Assembly: GCF_000013405.1 (NCBI RefSeq)
Contig: NC_007759.1
Span: 1,675,001 to 1,739,000 of the forward strand
Reading direction: 5' to 3'
Source of the DNA: Syntrophus aciditrophicus SB
GTDB lineage: Bacteria > Desulfobacterota > Syntrophia > Syntrophales > Syntrophaceae
Length of the DNA: 64,000 nt
Shown: positions 45,416-55,100 of the stretch, in pieces
Position numbering within the stretch: the first letter of the stretch is position 1
Layout of the letters: every line of letters begins with the position of its first letter
Made by a program: the position numbers and the translations under genes
Notes under the pieces: generated by a model
What the model was told of the DNA's origin: nothing
Seen by the model: only the letters and a program-made list of their open reading frames with translations
The model's database searches: none

Positions 45416-48334
45416 TCATTCCTCAGTGGTCCGATCGATGTCTGCCTCGTCAAGCGGCTCGTCTACAGCATTTCGGAGCCACGATGGATCGAACCCGGCA
45501 TTCGAAGATCCTTCAACTCGGATTCGCACCCTGGCTCCATCGGACTTGTCCGCTAGGTTCGCAATAGCAGGGAACGCCTTGAAGACCTGCTCCCTACTGG
45601 CCTCAAAGGTCATGACAATCCGCTTCCTTCGTCCCGCGGCCCCAGATCCCGCCGTTGCTGGATCAGAGCCTGTTCCCTCGTCCATCCCCGTAGGGGTTTC
45701 GTGGACGCCGGGAAGAGGAGTGGTATCTGTATCGATTGGGGACGTTCCGGCGGGCCGCGCAGTTGCTGGATCCGGAACAGCTTGCGGCATCATAAGGAAG
45801 CCGGATTCGAAATCGATCTCATCATCCGAAAAGGGATGGTCGCTACCAATCAGTACCTTATTTCGATTTACCTGGTATTTTCCATCTGGTCCGAATGCGG
45901 GGACTACACCGCTCGTATAAGCGAAGATGCCCTCGGATACACCGCGGGCGATTCCCTTACGCAGAATCGATGCAGATTCCAATCGGGGCGGAGCGATATC
46001 CCGGTAGAAGGATTCGAGCACGTCCGATGTCTTAATACCCATGAGCGGCTGCTCACCCGCTGCCGGCGACTCGCCGAGTCTCACGCGCTCTGTTATTTTC
46101 CGAGGTGTAACCGATCCGTGAATCCGTGGCGTTCCCACGCTGGTGAGAAGTTCCATTATCCGCTCGTGGACGCCTGTCGCCTGGAGCGGGCGTCCACCTC
46201 TTTCGACCTTCTCGATTTCCAACCCGCCGTCCTGTACCCGAGGCAACCACGCGGCCGTGTAAAGCTCCCGGAAACACGACTCGGCAGCAGCCTGTTCGGT
46301 GCGCTTCCTCTCCCGGAGTTGGTCAAGCTGATCCTTGGTAAGCCGGAGCTGCTGCTTCTTGGCTTCCACGCGGTCGATGGCCAAAAGATACCGGACGGCA
46401 CGCCGCAAAGCCTCGATTTGTTTCTTTTCCGGTATCGCAAGTCCCAGCCCGTTGCGGAAACGCCGGGGACGATCTCCGTACTTGGTCAGGTGCTCCTTGG
46501 CTTGGCGATCCTGTTCCGACTTGCCCTCGGCTGCGAACTCAAGTGGCAGGTAGGCAACGAGAAAACGGGGGTCCTCGTCGGGGATGTCCTGGCTCTTTGC
46601 CGGCCAGACAATGGCCGTGTGATGACCGGCCAGCCGGGCATCCAGCATTTCCTTGATCTGACTTCGGACCGGGCCGTGACCACGAGCCTGAGAATCTTCA
46701 CGGGCAACGGTCTGCTCCGCGTCCTCGATCAGCTTGGTGACATTCGGGTCCTTCTTGAAGCAGTACCGGACGCCGTCGTAATGCAGGTACAGGCATGTAT
46801 TACGAAGCTCGGACAAGACGGCGGTGGCCGTGATGTTGTCCAGCTCGGGACCGACGCAGGCCGCAAGCAGCTCGTTTTCCGTAACGCCGGGCGGCAGGGT
46901 CTCGTCGCTGCCTGAGCTCTCACGCCTTAACCCGCCAAACGAGTAAAGGAGGATGGCCGTGGCGATGCGGGTGGCAGGTTTCACACTGGCAAGCGCGGGA
47001 GTCTCGCGCGCCATCCGGTCGTCGATGCGTTTTGCCCGGGCGTTTGGACCGTCGATGTCCGCTGTGATGACCGGGTCGTAGTCGTTCTGTACCCCGAGCT
47101 CTTTGAGCATCTTCACTCGGACATCCACGTCCTTTACCGGCACGTCTCCGGGCCCAAGAAGCGCTTTGGCCCCGCCGTTCTTCTTAAGAGAGTGCATGCA
47201 GGAGGCAAGGAACCGCAGCGCGCCGCGTGTCCTCTGGAAGGCATCCACCGCGGTCCAGCGTTCCCTCATGATGTCGATGAGCGCGGGATGGAATGGATAT
47301 GCCGCCCGCATCCGATCACGCAGGAGGCGGCCTTCCTCCTCGGCTTGCTGGCGCTCGGACGGCGTTTCGGCATGGGCACGCTGCATACCGGTCACTACAT
47401 CTTGATATGCCGTGGACACCTCGGTGGCTGAGGAAGCGTCGGGAGCACCGCCAAGAAGACGCCGTTGGAGGATCGGCAGGACCTCGTCCCCCGAGACAGG
47501 TTCCCTGAGTTGGTCCACCCGCGAGGCGAGCTTGTCGATCTCGGCAAGCAGTCCCACGTTTCCCAAAGCTTCCCTGGCGCTCCAGGTGAGGGAATAGACG
47601 AGCGCGGCCTTCTCGCTCCCGGCCACCTCGACGGTCAGGTTCTGGAAGAAATCCTTGGCCTGGCGCTGGAGGGTGGAATCAAGGACACTGACCGCAGCGG
47701 ACCGCTCCATGTACTTGAGCACTTCGTCGAGGAGGATGAGAACCGGCCGACCACTTGCCCCCTTGGTAAGCAACTCGCGGATCACATCTCCGCCTGGAGA
47801 CACACGGTCCTTATCGTGCTCGGCGACGAGGGGGAAGGCCTTTTCGGGGTCGATCTGCCAGGCAATCCACCCCCACATGGTCTGGATCGTGCGGCCGTCT
47901 TTCAGTGTCTTGCCGTTACGGGCATCGAATTTCTCGCCGTCGAAAACCGCCACGGCCACATTGCCGGGTCGGGCGAATTCCTTAGCCTCCGGGATGCCGT
48001 CCAGCGCCTCTCGCTTTCGCGCGGCATGGAACAGCGACGCCAGAGTGTGCGACTTTCCCCCGCCGAAGGGCACTCTGAGCTTCAACACCCGGTTGTAACC
48101 GGACTTGCCGGAAAGGGATGCCAGCACTTCGTCCAGGAGCTTTCGCAGATCGGCCGTGAGGTATGTCGCCCGAAAGAAGGCTTCAGGGTCTCGGTTGACC
48201 ACGGGCACGTTGGGATCATTGGCGGCGATGGCTCCGAGATCGATGGCGAACACCGCCTCGGTCAGCGCACCCGCTTCCACGTCGGGATGGAGCTTGACCA
48301 GGTCGGTCCAGGGACGAAGTGCATGTGTGCTCAC
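45416..48334 (-). CDS. DUF499 ATPase of a helicase-methylase-ATPase system
   Basis: A 972-residue DUF499 AAA-type ATPase. KLRVPFGGGKSHTLASLFHAA has the Walker A (about 89-97), and VLILLDEVLKYMERS is the Walker B. The C-terminal part is rich in Pro, Gly and Asp (about residues 845-905) and looks like a linker followed by a small domain. It begins at GTG 48334, overlapping the methylase stop (GTGA), with GGAGG 7 bases upstream. DUF499 is found next to DUF1156 methylases in defence loci (HMA class). Confidence 0.88.
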   Translation of the reverse strand: MSTHALRPWTDLVKLHPDVEAGALTEAVFAIDLGAIAANDPNVPVVNRDPEAFFRATYLTADLRKLLDEVLASLSGKSGYNRVLKLRVPFGGGKSHTLASLFHAARKREALDGIPEAKEFARPGNVAVAVFDGEKFDARNGKTLKDGRTIQTMWGWIAWQIDPEKAFPLVAEHDKDRVSPGGDVIRELLTKGASGRPVLILLDEVLKYMERSAAVSVLDSTLQRQAKDFFQNLTVEVAGSEKAALVYSLTWSAREALGNVGLLAEIDKLASRVDQLREPVSGDEVLPILQRRLLGGAPDASSATEVSTAYQDVVTGMQRAHAETPSERQQAEEEGRLLRDRMRAAYPFHPALIDIMRERWTAVDAFQRTRGALRFLASCMHSLKKNGGAKALLGPGDVPVKDVDVRVKMLKELGVQNDYDPVITADIDGPNARAKRIDDRMARETPALASVKPATRIATAILLYSFGGLRRESSGSDETLPPGVTENELLAACVGPELDNITATAVLSELRNTCLYLHYDGVRYCFKKDPNVTKLIEDAEQTVAREDSQARGHGPVRSQIKEMLDARLAGHHTAIVWPAKSQDIPDEDPRFLVAYLPLEFAAEGKSEQDRQAKEHLTKYGDRPRRFRNGLGLAIPEKKQIEALRRAVRYLLAIDRVEAKKQQLRLTKDQLDQLRERKRTEQAAAESCFRELYTAAWLPRVQDGGLEIEKVERGGRPLQATGVHERIMELLTSVGTPRIHGSVTPRKITERVRLGESPAAGEQPLMGIKTSDVLESFYRDIAPPRLESASILRKGIARGVSEGIFAYTSGVVPAFGPDGKYQVNRNKVLIGSDHPFSDDEIDFESGFLMMPQAVPDPATARPAGTSPIDTDTTPLPGVHETPTGMDEGTGSDPATAGSGAAGRRKRIVMTFEASREQVFKAFPAIANLADKSDGARVRIRVEGSSNAGFDPSWLRNAVDEPLDEADIDRTTEE

Positions 48335-51252
48335 TTTTTGGCCTCCGAATTTCGAATGAGTTCAAATAGGGTTCCTTCCCTGGCGGCCAGCCGTTGGTCG
48401 ATGAGCGCCCGCCAGTTGGCGACGAGTTTCTTAAGTGCAGCCCCTTCCGCCGGCGTGGTCGCCAGTGTGTGTTCCGGTCCGTCGTCCTTCCTGCCGGCCA
48501 GCGCAGTTCCTGCCAGGGTCTGGGCTACCAGACGCAACCGCTCTCGGTCCGGCCGCGCCTCGTCGAGGAAGTCATTCAGATTCCTGGGCTGGTTTTCCAC
48601 CAGCCAGAGGATGCGGTGCAGGATGTCGATCAGCGGGGCGGCTTTGCCGTCATCCTTTGGCACCCCCAGCTTTTCGTCATCACCCCGTTCGGCGAAATCC
48701 CGCAGCCTGTACTTACCTTTCTTCTTCTCGACCAGCGCGCGGCTTCCGGACGAAAGTCCGTTCTGGCCGTCCAGCTCAACATTCTGGCCGTAGGTGAAAA
48801 CGATGGCCTCGCCCGCGTCCATCTCGGCCGCTTTGTAAGCGTAGCGCCAGAGCACGTAAAACCGGCTCGGGCCGTCAACGGCGGCGACCCCGCTGCCGCT
48901 CACGCCGAAGATCTTTTCGAGAAGCGTCTCCAGCACGACACCTTCCACCTCCGCCAGGAATTTCTCGGCCGGGACCTCCTCGCCGTTGGCGTACTCCACG
49001 CGGGCAAATTTGGTGAAGGCGCGGAGCCCTGCACCCACTGCGGCGATGACCAGGTCCGCGCCGGTGATGCCCATTTTCCAGAGCGAATCAACGCGCTCGC
49101 GGACGATCTTCTCCAGGTCTTGACGGACTTGATCCTCATACGAGCCTGTCTCAGGTGCTTCACGTCGCCGGGCTACGAGAAAAATGCTTGAGGCAAGGGC
49201 CGCGTCTCCTTGGTGAGCCACTCGGGCCTTTGTTTCGGTAGTAAGAGGCCAGGCTTCGGCAACTTCATATCCGGCACGCCGAAGCGCATCCACAAGAGTC
49301 GCCCACCCAAGGGTGGTCTTATGGGCATAGACGACGATCAGGATGCCGCCAGGTTTCGTGACACGATGGGCTTCTTGCAAGGACTGAAACAGGGTGTCCT
49401 CATAATAGTTCCGCGCCTGCTGCTTTCCCCCCTGGCGATAAGCTGCGGCGACGCATTCCTTTTTCTTCGGCGTAAGTTGGCCAGCGAAATGCTCAGGGTA
49501 GAGAAAGCCGATGGTAGGCCGCAGCCAGACGTAACAGACATCGGAAAGCTCCGAGTAGCTTTCGTTGTCGTAGTAAGGGGGATCGGTAATCACCGCATCG
49601 AAGATGCCGTTGTCATATGGCAGTTCGGCGGCGGAACCGCGCACGACTTTAACAGGGTTACGGAATTGCCCTTCACGTCTGACAGCAGCAGTAATGTATT
49701 CGAGGCTACCCCATGCATCTCCGGTAGCGCCACCGAAGAGATTCACTTCAGGAAAATCCCACATCATCGCGAAACGCTTCATCGATGTGAGACTCTCAAT
49801 GGTTTCCCGACCATTATTCCATCTGGCTAATCCATTGCACTTGTCAGTAAGACGACTGACCCATAACCCCAGGTATGTCGCGATGGCCTTTGCCCGTTCC
49901 GTCTCCACTCCCTGTTTAAGCATCTCTTGGTAGACATGGTGCACCTCGCGCGCCAACGTCAAGAGAACGTACCGTTGTCGCGGCGTGAACGCCTGGCGGA
50001 ACGTCCGGATGCCGTATAGATAGCTGTTCCCTGTGGCAAGCCCGGCGTTGCCGGTCGGCGGAATCTCTTCATCCAGACTGCTTGGTCCAAGCTCTCGCTC
50101 GATCTCCGTTGCCCGCTGTTCGGACATGGCTTGATGCTCGGCCTCTATTGCCGCAAGCGATTCATCGACAAGATACAACTTGCCAGGTCCGTCGGGATTG
50201 AGCGCAATCACGCACATGAGCTGCTGGCCGAAGCCTTTCTCGTCGCCATACCTGCGGACATAGGGACCATCGAGAGCGGTTTGACAGAAGGGGCATGCCG
50301 TGGATGATCCAGCGCTCCCGGTGGACGGATCAAAGCCGAGCGCCGATGCAGACCGAGCTTCGACCACCTGAAAACGCATGATGCGTCTGCCCATGTCCGG
50401 TACCGGCTTCAAGGCCACGTAACCGGAGGATTTATTTCTCAACCAGGTCTGTCGATAGAGCGGTACGGTTCCTTTGCACTGTGGATTCGGACATGGGATG
50501 GTCCGCGTCCAGTAGTAAGCGACGACAGAATACTCGTCGGCTGGCGTTTCATTTCCATCCCCAAGGGTTCTTTGGATTGCCCTCGGTTGCTTCCGTGCAA
50601 CCGGTATGCGTGCAAGGACGTCGGACACCGCCTCTTGCGTCCGCTTCAGAATGGTTTTTCCCCACTTCTCGATATCGTCAGCCAGCTCCGCTCCGAATTG
50701 CTGCGGGAAGGTGACGGTGCACAATTCGATGAGATAAGCGACCGGATTGAGGTCGAGAGCATGTGACTCACATCCCAGTCGGGCAGCTTCAATTGGAATG
50801 GCCCCGCCGCCCGCGAACATATCCAGCACCATAGGGCGTGGTGCTTTTCCTGCCTCGATCTCCTCGACCGTAACGGTCTTGCCCGTCTCTCTCGTCAAGC
50901 GCTCGGCATGGGCTTCGAGGATGTGCCTCTGCGCGTCTTTGATGACGATTTGGTTGCCCGGATACTTGCAGAGCCGATCAACAAATTTGGCTACGTTAGC
51001 CCGGCCCAGACTCTGTTTCTTGTTGTCCGGTCCATTCTCCGGGATAAATAACGATGCCGGCACCAACGCCCCGTACACCGCAGCCCGGCATGCCACCAAG
51101 GGCCGCCGCGCACGCCATACATGTAAGGTCGAAATGTGCCCCTTAGTACGGGGCTCACTCGAAGCAGCTTCCCCGACCGAGTTCACGGGCAGATAGTCTT
51201 CTATGAGTCTGCGGTCGTTCAATTCAGCGTTCTCCACAAAGAGGTTTTTCAA
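48331..51252 (-). CDS. DUF1156 adenine-specific DNA methyltransferase
   Basis: A methyltransferase of about 973 residues. The N-terminal DUF1156 segment is HISTLHVWRARRPLVACRA; AdoMet motif I is LDMFAGGGAIPIEAARLGC and catalytic motif IV is VITDPPYYDNESYSEL. Cysteine pairs CPNPQC and CPFC suggest a zinc ribbon. The frame stays open to 51411, but that stretch belongs to the GIY-YIG gene on the same strand in another frame; I give TTG 51252, and GTG 51237 is equally possible, with no strong ribosome-binding site. It overlaps the DUF499 gene by four bases. Presumably marks self DNA. Confidence 0.88.
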   Translation of the reverse strand: MKNLFVENAELNDRRLIEDYLPVNSVGEAASSEPRTKGHISTLHVWRARRPLVACRAAVYGALVPASLFIPENGPDNKKQSLGRANVAKFVDRLCKYPGNQIVIKDAQRHILEAHAERLTRETGKTVTVEEIEAGKAPRPMVLDMFAGGGAIPIEAARLGCESHALDLNPVAYLIELCTVTFPQQFGAELADDIEKWGKTILKRTQEAVSDVLARIPVARKQPRAIQRTLGDGNETPADEYSVVAYYWTRTIPCPNPQCKGTVPLYRQTWLRNKSSGYVALKPVPDMGRRIMRFQVVEARSASALGFDPSTGSAGSSTACPFCQTALDGPYVRRYGDEKGFGQQLMCVIALNPDGPGKLYLVDESLAAIEAEHQAMSEQRATEIERELGPSSLDEEIPPTGNAGLATGNSYLYGIRTFRQAFTPRQRYVLLTLAREVHHVYQEMLKQGVETERAKAIATYLGLWVSRLTDKCNGLARWNNGRETIESLTSMKRFAMMWDFPEVNLFGGATGDAWGSLEYITAAVRREGQFRNPVKVVRGSAAELPYDNGIFDAVITDPPYYDNESYSELSDVCYVWLRPTIGFLYPEHFAGQLTPKKKECVAAAYRQGGKQQARNYYEDTLFQSLQEAHRVTKPGGILIVVYAHKTTLGWATLVDALRRAGYEVAEAWPLTTETKARVAHQGDAALASSIFLVARRREAPETGSYEDQVRQDLEKIVRERVDSLWKMGITGADLVIAAVGAGLRAFTKFARVEYANGEEVPAEKFLAEVEGVVLETLLEKIFGVSGSGVAAVDGPSRFYVLWRYAYKAAEMDAGEAIVFTYGQNVELDGQNGLSSGSRALVEKKKGKYRLRDFAERGDDEKLGVPKDDGKAAPLIDILHRILWLVENQPRNLNDFLDEARPDRERLRLVAQTLAGTALAGRKDDGPEHTLATTPAEGAALKKLVANWRALIDQRLAAREGTLFELIRNSEAKK

Positions 51253-51532
51253 GCTGACGGAGCCTGCTTTCAATCTGGATTCGTCCGGTCTGCTGGAGGT
51301 TCGGCGTGTAATGCGCCGCATAGTAGATCGTGCCTCGGCAGTTCTGTCGCCACCGACCGGCGCGGTCGTGATTGAGCACACGCTCCTGCACATTGTGCGA
51401 CTCACCAACATCCAGGCACGTCCATGTCTCGCCGTTCTTGCACCAGATCACGTACACGCCAGCCCGCGCTTCCAGTTGATTCGCTGAAGTAAAGGCCCCT
51501 TCGAAGTTGTAGCCATGTCGCTCAAAGCTCAT
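51224..51532 (-). CDS. GIY-YIG-like small nuclease-fold protein
   Basis: A 102-residue protein resembling a minimal GIY-YIG domain. The GIY strand is AGVYVIWC, the YIG strand is TCLDVGES (degenerate), followed by R-helix residues (NVQERVLNHDR) and a glutamate-bearing helix IESRLRQLEKP that could supply the metal ligand. AAGGAGGG lies 5 bases before the ATG. Its 3' end overlaps the methylase start. It could be a nuclease partner of the restriction system; degenerate motifs mean catalysis is not certain. Confidence 0.7.
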   Translation of the reverse strand: MSFERHGYNFEGAFTSANQLEARAGVYVIWCKNGETWTCLDVGESHNVQERVLNHDRAGRWRQNCRGTIYYAAHYTPNLQQTGRIQIESRLRQLEKPLCGER

Positions 51533-51644
51533 AGCTGCCCTCCTTCATAAGTTGTTGTTTCAGATATCGCGCACATCCACCCTTGTTCCCTCGCCGCATT
51601 GGAGCTGCCTCGCTTTCTGCGTCAATCCATCTGCGGTCATTCAT
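51522..51644 (-). CDS. Possible 40-codon coupled small ORF
   Basis: The ATG at 51644 overlaps the UvrD-like stop by ATGA, and the frame runs 40 codons, ending inside the start of the GIY-YIG gene. It starts MNDRRWID and is basic. The 12-base segment encoding NNL-stop of the UvrD-like gene is repeated within it (51546-51557 and 51641-51652 read the same on the minus strand). It could be a genuine coupled small protein or just debris of a small duplication. Confidence 0.3.
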   Translation of the reverse strand: MNDRRWIDAESEAAPMRRGNKGGCARYLKQQLMKEGSYEL

Positions 51645-53707
51645 AAGTTGTTCACCTCTGCTACTATTGCCGCCGCTTCAGCTTGGCTCAAACCGGTGTT
51701 TCGAGTAACGCTTGGAACACTCATCTCGTTCAGAAACTGAGAGCGCGTTAGACGTGCAACAGACCTCTGAGTCAGAGCCATCGCCTGAGCACCCGAATGT
51801 TGAGCCGCGTGCGACGCGATGCAGCAAGCCATAGCCCGGGTGACGGACACGTAAAACAGACGTCGCTGTTCAATGAGCAGCCCGGTGGCCTGCAAGGCCC
51901 TGAAATTCGGCATGAGGCCCTGTTCCGTACTCGGGATGAACACGACCTTCCCGCTGAGTCCTTTGGCACCATGCATGGTCAGAATCCTGATACGCTTCTG
52001 AACGGGTACTTGGGCTTGAGGTTGAGCACCGCCAATTCGCTGGTTGACCAGATCAAGGATGGCCTGCTGATCCGACTCGCTGTCGGCCGCAAGAAATTGC
52101 AGAAGCTCTTCAAGTGTCATCTGGGCCGGAAGCGAGCCTATCAGGGTATTCCATATCGACAGGCTATTGGCAGCATTACGCCCTGATGTGAACACCTGCG
52201 ATGATAGGAGGGTCGTGATGTCGCCGCTCCGAGCTGCCAAGGTGTCGCTCATGCTCCACGTTCTAACCGTTTGAACGGTCGCCATGACGCGCTGAACCGC
52301 CGAGGGGCAGCGTCCGGAAAACCAGGTCGGGCACGTTGGAAGATAAAAGAGCTGGCGGAAGTTCTGGTTGTTGGAAATGCAGGCATCCGCGACCCCTTTT
52401 GCCGTGGCGCTTCCGACACCGGAGAGAACCTCAAGCAGGTCCCGATGCGCCGGATAATCTTCTTCGCCGGACGAGTTGTCCCTGGCGATCCGAAGCACCG
52501 AATAGACCGCCCTGATGGCCTCATACTCACTTGTGAGCGCCGCGCCTCGCGGAGGATCATAGGGAAGGCCGAGGTTACCAAGCTCCTGGGCCAGCATGTC
52601 GAGCTGGACCCGGCGATTGGATATCAAGATGAGAATTTCGTCTTCCCGCCCAGCCATGCCTGCGTTGATTATCGCCTGGCAAGATTGGGCAATGGCACGT
52701 GCCTCCTCCTGTGCAGTCTGGAACGACCAAACCATCATACGGCCCTGAACTGGCGGCGTGGCAGCGCCATAGAGCGACGTAAGGTTCTTGGCAACTCGAT
52801 TCAAGTTGTAGGTAATCAGTCGGCTGGCCGGTCCGAGGACTGCCGGAGTACATCGGAAGCAGTCTGTCAATACATGCGTGGCCGATGCTGGGTAGGCGGT
52901 TTGAAACTGGACGATGCCGTCTGGATTGGCATGACGGAACGAATAGATACTCTGGTCGTCGTCCCCGGCGACAAATAGGATTGTATTGTTTGCAGACAAC
53001 AAGCGCACGAATTCCTGGTCGCACGCATTAAGGTCCTGGAATTCGTCAACGATCAAATGGTCGATTTGCGGTAATTGATTTGGCTGCAATGCGCCTTGCT
53101 GAAGTGCGTCTACGCACTTGTAGATAACCTCACCGGGGAGCACACAGCAATACAGGTTGGTCCGAGCCGAATGAAATGCGTTGAATCCTTGGACCTCTGC
53201 AGGAGTTATTTGCGCCTGGTTCACGTATTGCGGATTCAGGGTCTGCCATTGTGCGTCGTGGGCAAGTCTGATCTCGGCGGCTCGAGACGGGGTACATCCC
53301 AGACTCCCGGCGAATTCTCTGTCATAAACATTGGTCTGTTCCCAATCGTCCAACATGATTGGCGTGCTGGGATACGAGGTGAGCAGATTGGCACGTCGCA
53401 GAATTCGAAGCGCAAGGGAGTGCATCGTTGAGACTCGCACTTGTGCTGCTGCATTCGCGCAAGGAAGAGTGCTGCAGAAAGCCCGGATACGTTCAGTCAA
53501 TTCGGCGCACGTAGCCCGGGTGAATGATATGACATAGACATTGCCGGGAGTCGCCCCATTGGTCAAAAGATCAGCTACCCGCTTTTCAATCGTATAAGAT
53601 TTACCCGTACCCGGGCCAGCCACAAGTCGTACTTGTGGTGCACCGTCTCTGGCAGCGGTCCATTGGCGCTGTTCGGCTTGTGCTTTTTGCGCAGCGGTTA
53701 TCGGCAT
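51641..53707 (-). CDS. UvrD/Rep-family helicase embedded in the operon
   Basis: A 688-residue SF1A helicase. Motif I is VAGPGTGKSYTIEKRV, motif II DEFQDLNACDQEF, motif III AGDDDQSIYSFRHA, and the closing motifs are IRILTMHGAKGLSGKVVF and EQRRLFYVSVTRAM. It lacks an obvious C-terminal nuclease domain. I start at the ATG at 53707 (AAGGTGAGAAG upstream) rather than the GTG at 53731. The gene is inserted between the DUF1828 gene and the GIY-YIG-like gene. Function in processing DNA ends during defence is inferred. Confidence 0.88.
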   Translation of the reverse strand: MPITAAQKAQAEQRQWTAARDGAPQVRLVAGPGTGKSYTIEKRVADLLTNGATPGNVYVISFTRATCAELTERIRAFCSTLPCANAAAQVRVSTMHSLALRILRRANLLTSYPSTPIMLDDWEQTNVYDREFAGSLGCTPSRAAEIRLAHDAQWQTLNPQYVNQAQITPAEVQGFNAFHSARTNLYCCVLPGEVIYKCVDALQQGALQPNQLPQIDHLIVDEFQDLNACDQEFVRLLSANNTILFVAGDDDQSIYSFRHANPDGIVQFQTAYPASATHVLTDCFRCTPAVLGPASRLITYNLNRVAKNLTSLYGAATPPVQGRMMVWSFQTAQEEARAIAQSCQAIINAGMAGREDEILILISNRRVQLDMLAQELGNLGLPYDPPRGAALTSEYEAIRAVYSVLRIARDNSSGEEDYPAHRDLLEVLSGVGSATAKGVADACISNNQNFRQLFYLPTCPTWFSGRCPSAVQRVMATVQTVRTWSMSDTLAARSGDITTLLSSQVFTSGRNAANSLSIWNTLIGSLPAQMTLEELLQFLAADSESDQQAILDLVNQRIGGAQPQAQVPVQKRIRILTMHGAKGLSGKVVFIPSTEQGLMPNFRALQATGLLIEQRRLFYVSVTRAMACCIASHAAQHSGAQAMALTQRSVARLTRSQFLNEMSVPSVTRNTGLSQAEAAAIVAEVNNL

Positions 53708-53820
53708 CTTCTCACCTTCGATGTTCTCCACACAGCGTTACGACATCAACGTATCTCCGGCAACCTCGCCTAAAGATCATCATCTGGATCGGCAGGCGAT
53801 GATCATATCTGCAATCGGGA

Positions 53821-54597
53821 TTATTCACCCATGACCTCGTCAAAATATCGTTTGATTCTGTCTCGGTTTCCACTCAAGTTTGAAAATTGCTTCTCGCAGA
53901 CATCGCTGAATCTGGCCAATACTTTCCGGTTGATTTGTTCCTGGTCTTCAAAGATGGCTACGGAACGAAATGCAAGACCCCACTTTTCGAATTGCAGAAG
54001 AGTGATGGTGGCATCGCGCGTCTTATCATCTCCGGGCATCGCGTGAACAAAAAGCGGCTTGGGCATCCCATTGATCTTGCAGTCAATCAAATACTTTCCT
54101 TCCGGATCGTGTGAAGGATCGTGCCAGTCAAACTCTCGTCTGTTTTGGGGCACCGCTTCCTCAATGAACGATCGAAAATCTTCCATAAAAGTCGAACGGA
54201 CTCTTTCACGCGAGAGATAAGTGATATCCGTAATTCTGAGTAAAGCCTGTACAAAGCTATATAGCGCGTCTCCGTACTGATCGTTGCTTATCTTGGTTAT
54301 GAGTTCTCCCTCTCGATCCTCGACTTTGAATACGGATAACGCGTTTGTGATGATTTTTTGCCTTGTCCCCCGTTGAAGATCCTTTTCCTCCAAATCATAT
54401 GTGAGGTGCATGTACGTATGTCCCTCATCCGTGAGTATCCATTGATCATCACCCTTTCTCATGACTATGGAAAGGTGGTCTCCATCTTCGAACATAAAGG
54501 GCACAAAGACACGGAAACGCTCAATGCCCTCACTCTTTACTCGTAATTTTTCTGATACTTTTATTCGAAAATCCTGTTCGATTCTTTCCAAGTTCAT
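53821..54597 (-). CDS. DUF1828/DUF1829 protein
   Basis: A 258-residue protein matching DUF1828 ([19 protein letters not shown], then [14 protein letters not shown]) and the following DUF1829 domain (FIEEAVPQ...[25 protein letters not shown]). Proteins of this kind occur in mobile elements and small two-gene modules; their biochemical role is not known to me. It starts three bases after the end of the upstream gene and is therefore translated with it. AT-richer than the helicase and methylase around it. Confidence 0.8.
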   Translation of the reverse strand: MNLERIEQDFRIKVSEKLRVKSEGIERFRVFVPFMFEDGDHLSIVMRKGDDQWILTDEGHTYMHLTYDLEEKDLQRGTRQKIITNALSVFKVEDREGELITKISNDQYGDALYSFVQALLRITDITYLSRERVRSTFMEDFRSFIEEAVPQNRREFDWHDPSHDPEGKYLIDCKINGMPKPLFVHAMPGDDKTRDATITLLQFEKWGLAFRSVAIFEDQEQINRKVLARFSDVCEKQFSNLSGNRDRIKRYFDEVMGE

Positions 54598-54600
54598 AGC

Positions 54601-55083
54601 TCACATCTCCTCGAACAATGATCTCTGAGCGCCTGAAGGAATTTCAAATCCGCAATCTTCCATGAGACAAGAAACAGCTTGATAAAAATCGGAAAAACGA
54701 TCCGTGGGTTCGGCATAAGAGTCTTCTCGTGCCCCTAATAGCTGGTACCTTTCTGTGGCCTGGTGAATGTGATATTCATAAAACGATACATCTTCAATCA
54801 GATTCGTATGCTCATGGCTTTTTCCGTTATACCGCCTCAGCCGAAAGATCACGTTTGATTTTGCCGGTCTGAAAGCCAAAATAATAGAGAAATCAAGCGC
54901 ATTAAATGTGCTTTGCCTTAGAATCAGGCGAAAGTCATTTCCGCTTCCCCCTTTAATATCCAACTCTCGTTCCTTATGGCCTCTTTTTGGACGAACCTGA
55001 ATTCTTTGATGATAATCACCTGGAAGAATCTTTGGTTCTTGGATCAAATTCTCAATTTCCTGATCGGATATGATACCAGCCAT
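54601..55083 (-). CDS. Uncharacterised partner of the DUF1828 gene
   Basis: A 160-residue protein I do not recognise with confidence (it may belong to the DUF6978-type family that neighbours DUF1828 genes; memory only). It has alpha/beta composition and begins MAGIISDQEIENLIQEPK; central strands are DFRLILRQSTFNALDFSIIL. There is no strong ribosome-binding site; translation probably couples to neighbours. The two-gene unit (this plus DUF1828) is a candidate toxin-antitoxin-like or adapter pair nested in the helicase-methylase-ATPase operon. Confidence 0.6.
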   Translation of the reverse strand: MAGIISDQEIENLIQEPKILPGDYHQRIQVRPKRGHKERELDIKGGSGNDFRLILRQSTFNALDFSIILAFRPAKSNVIFRLRRYNGKSHEHTNLIEDVSFYEYHIHQATERYQLLGAREDSYAEPTDRFSDFYQAVSCLMEDCGFEIPSGAQRSLFEEM

Positions 55084-55100
55084 CAATATACCCCAAAGAG

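Noticed and set aside
47465-48793. Plus-strand frame of 442 codons opposite the DUF499 and DUF1156 genes.
   Set aside because: It spans the overlap of two well-supported minus-strand genes and looks like a shadow.
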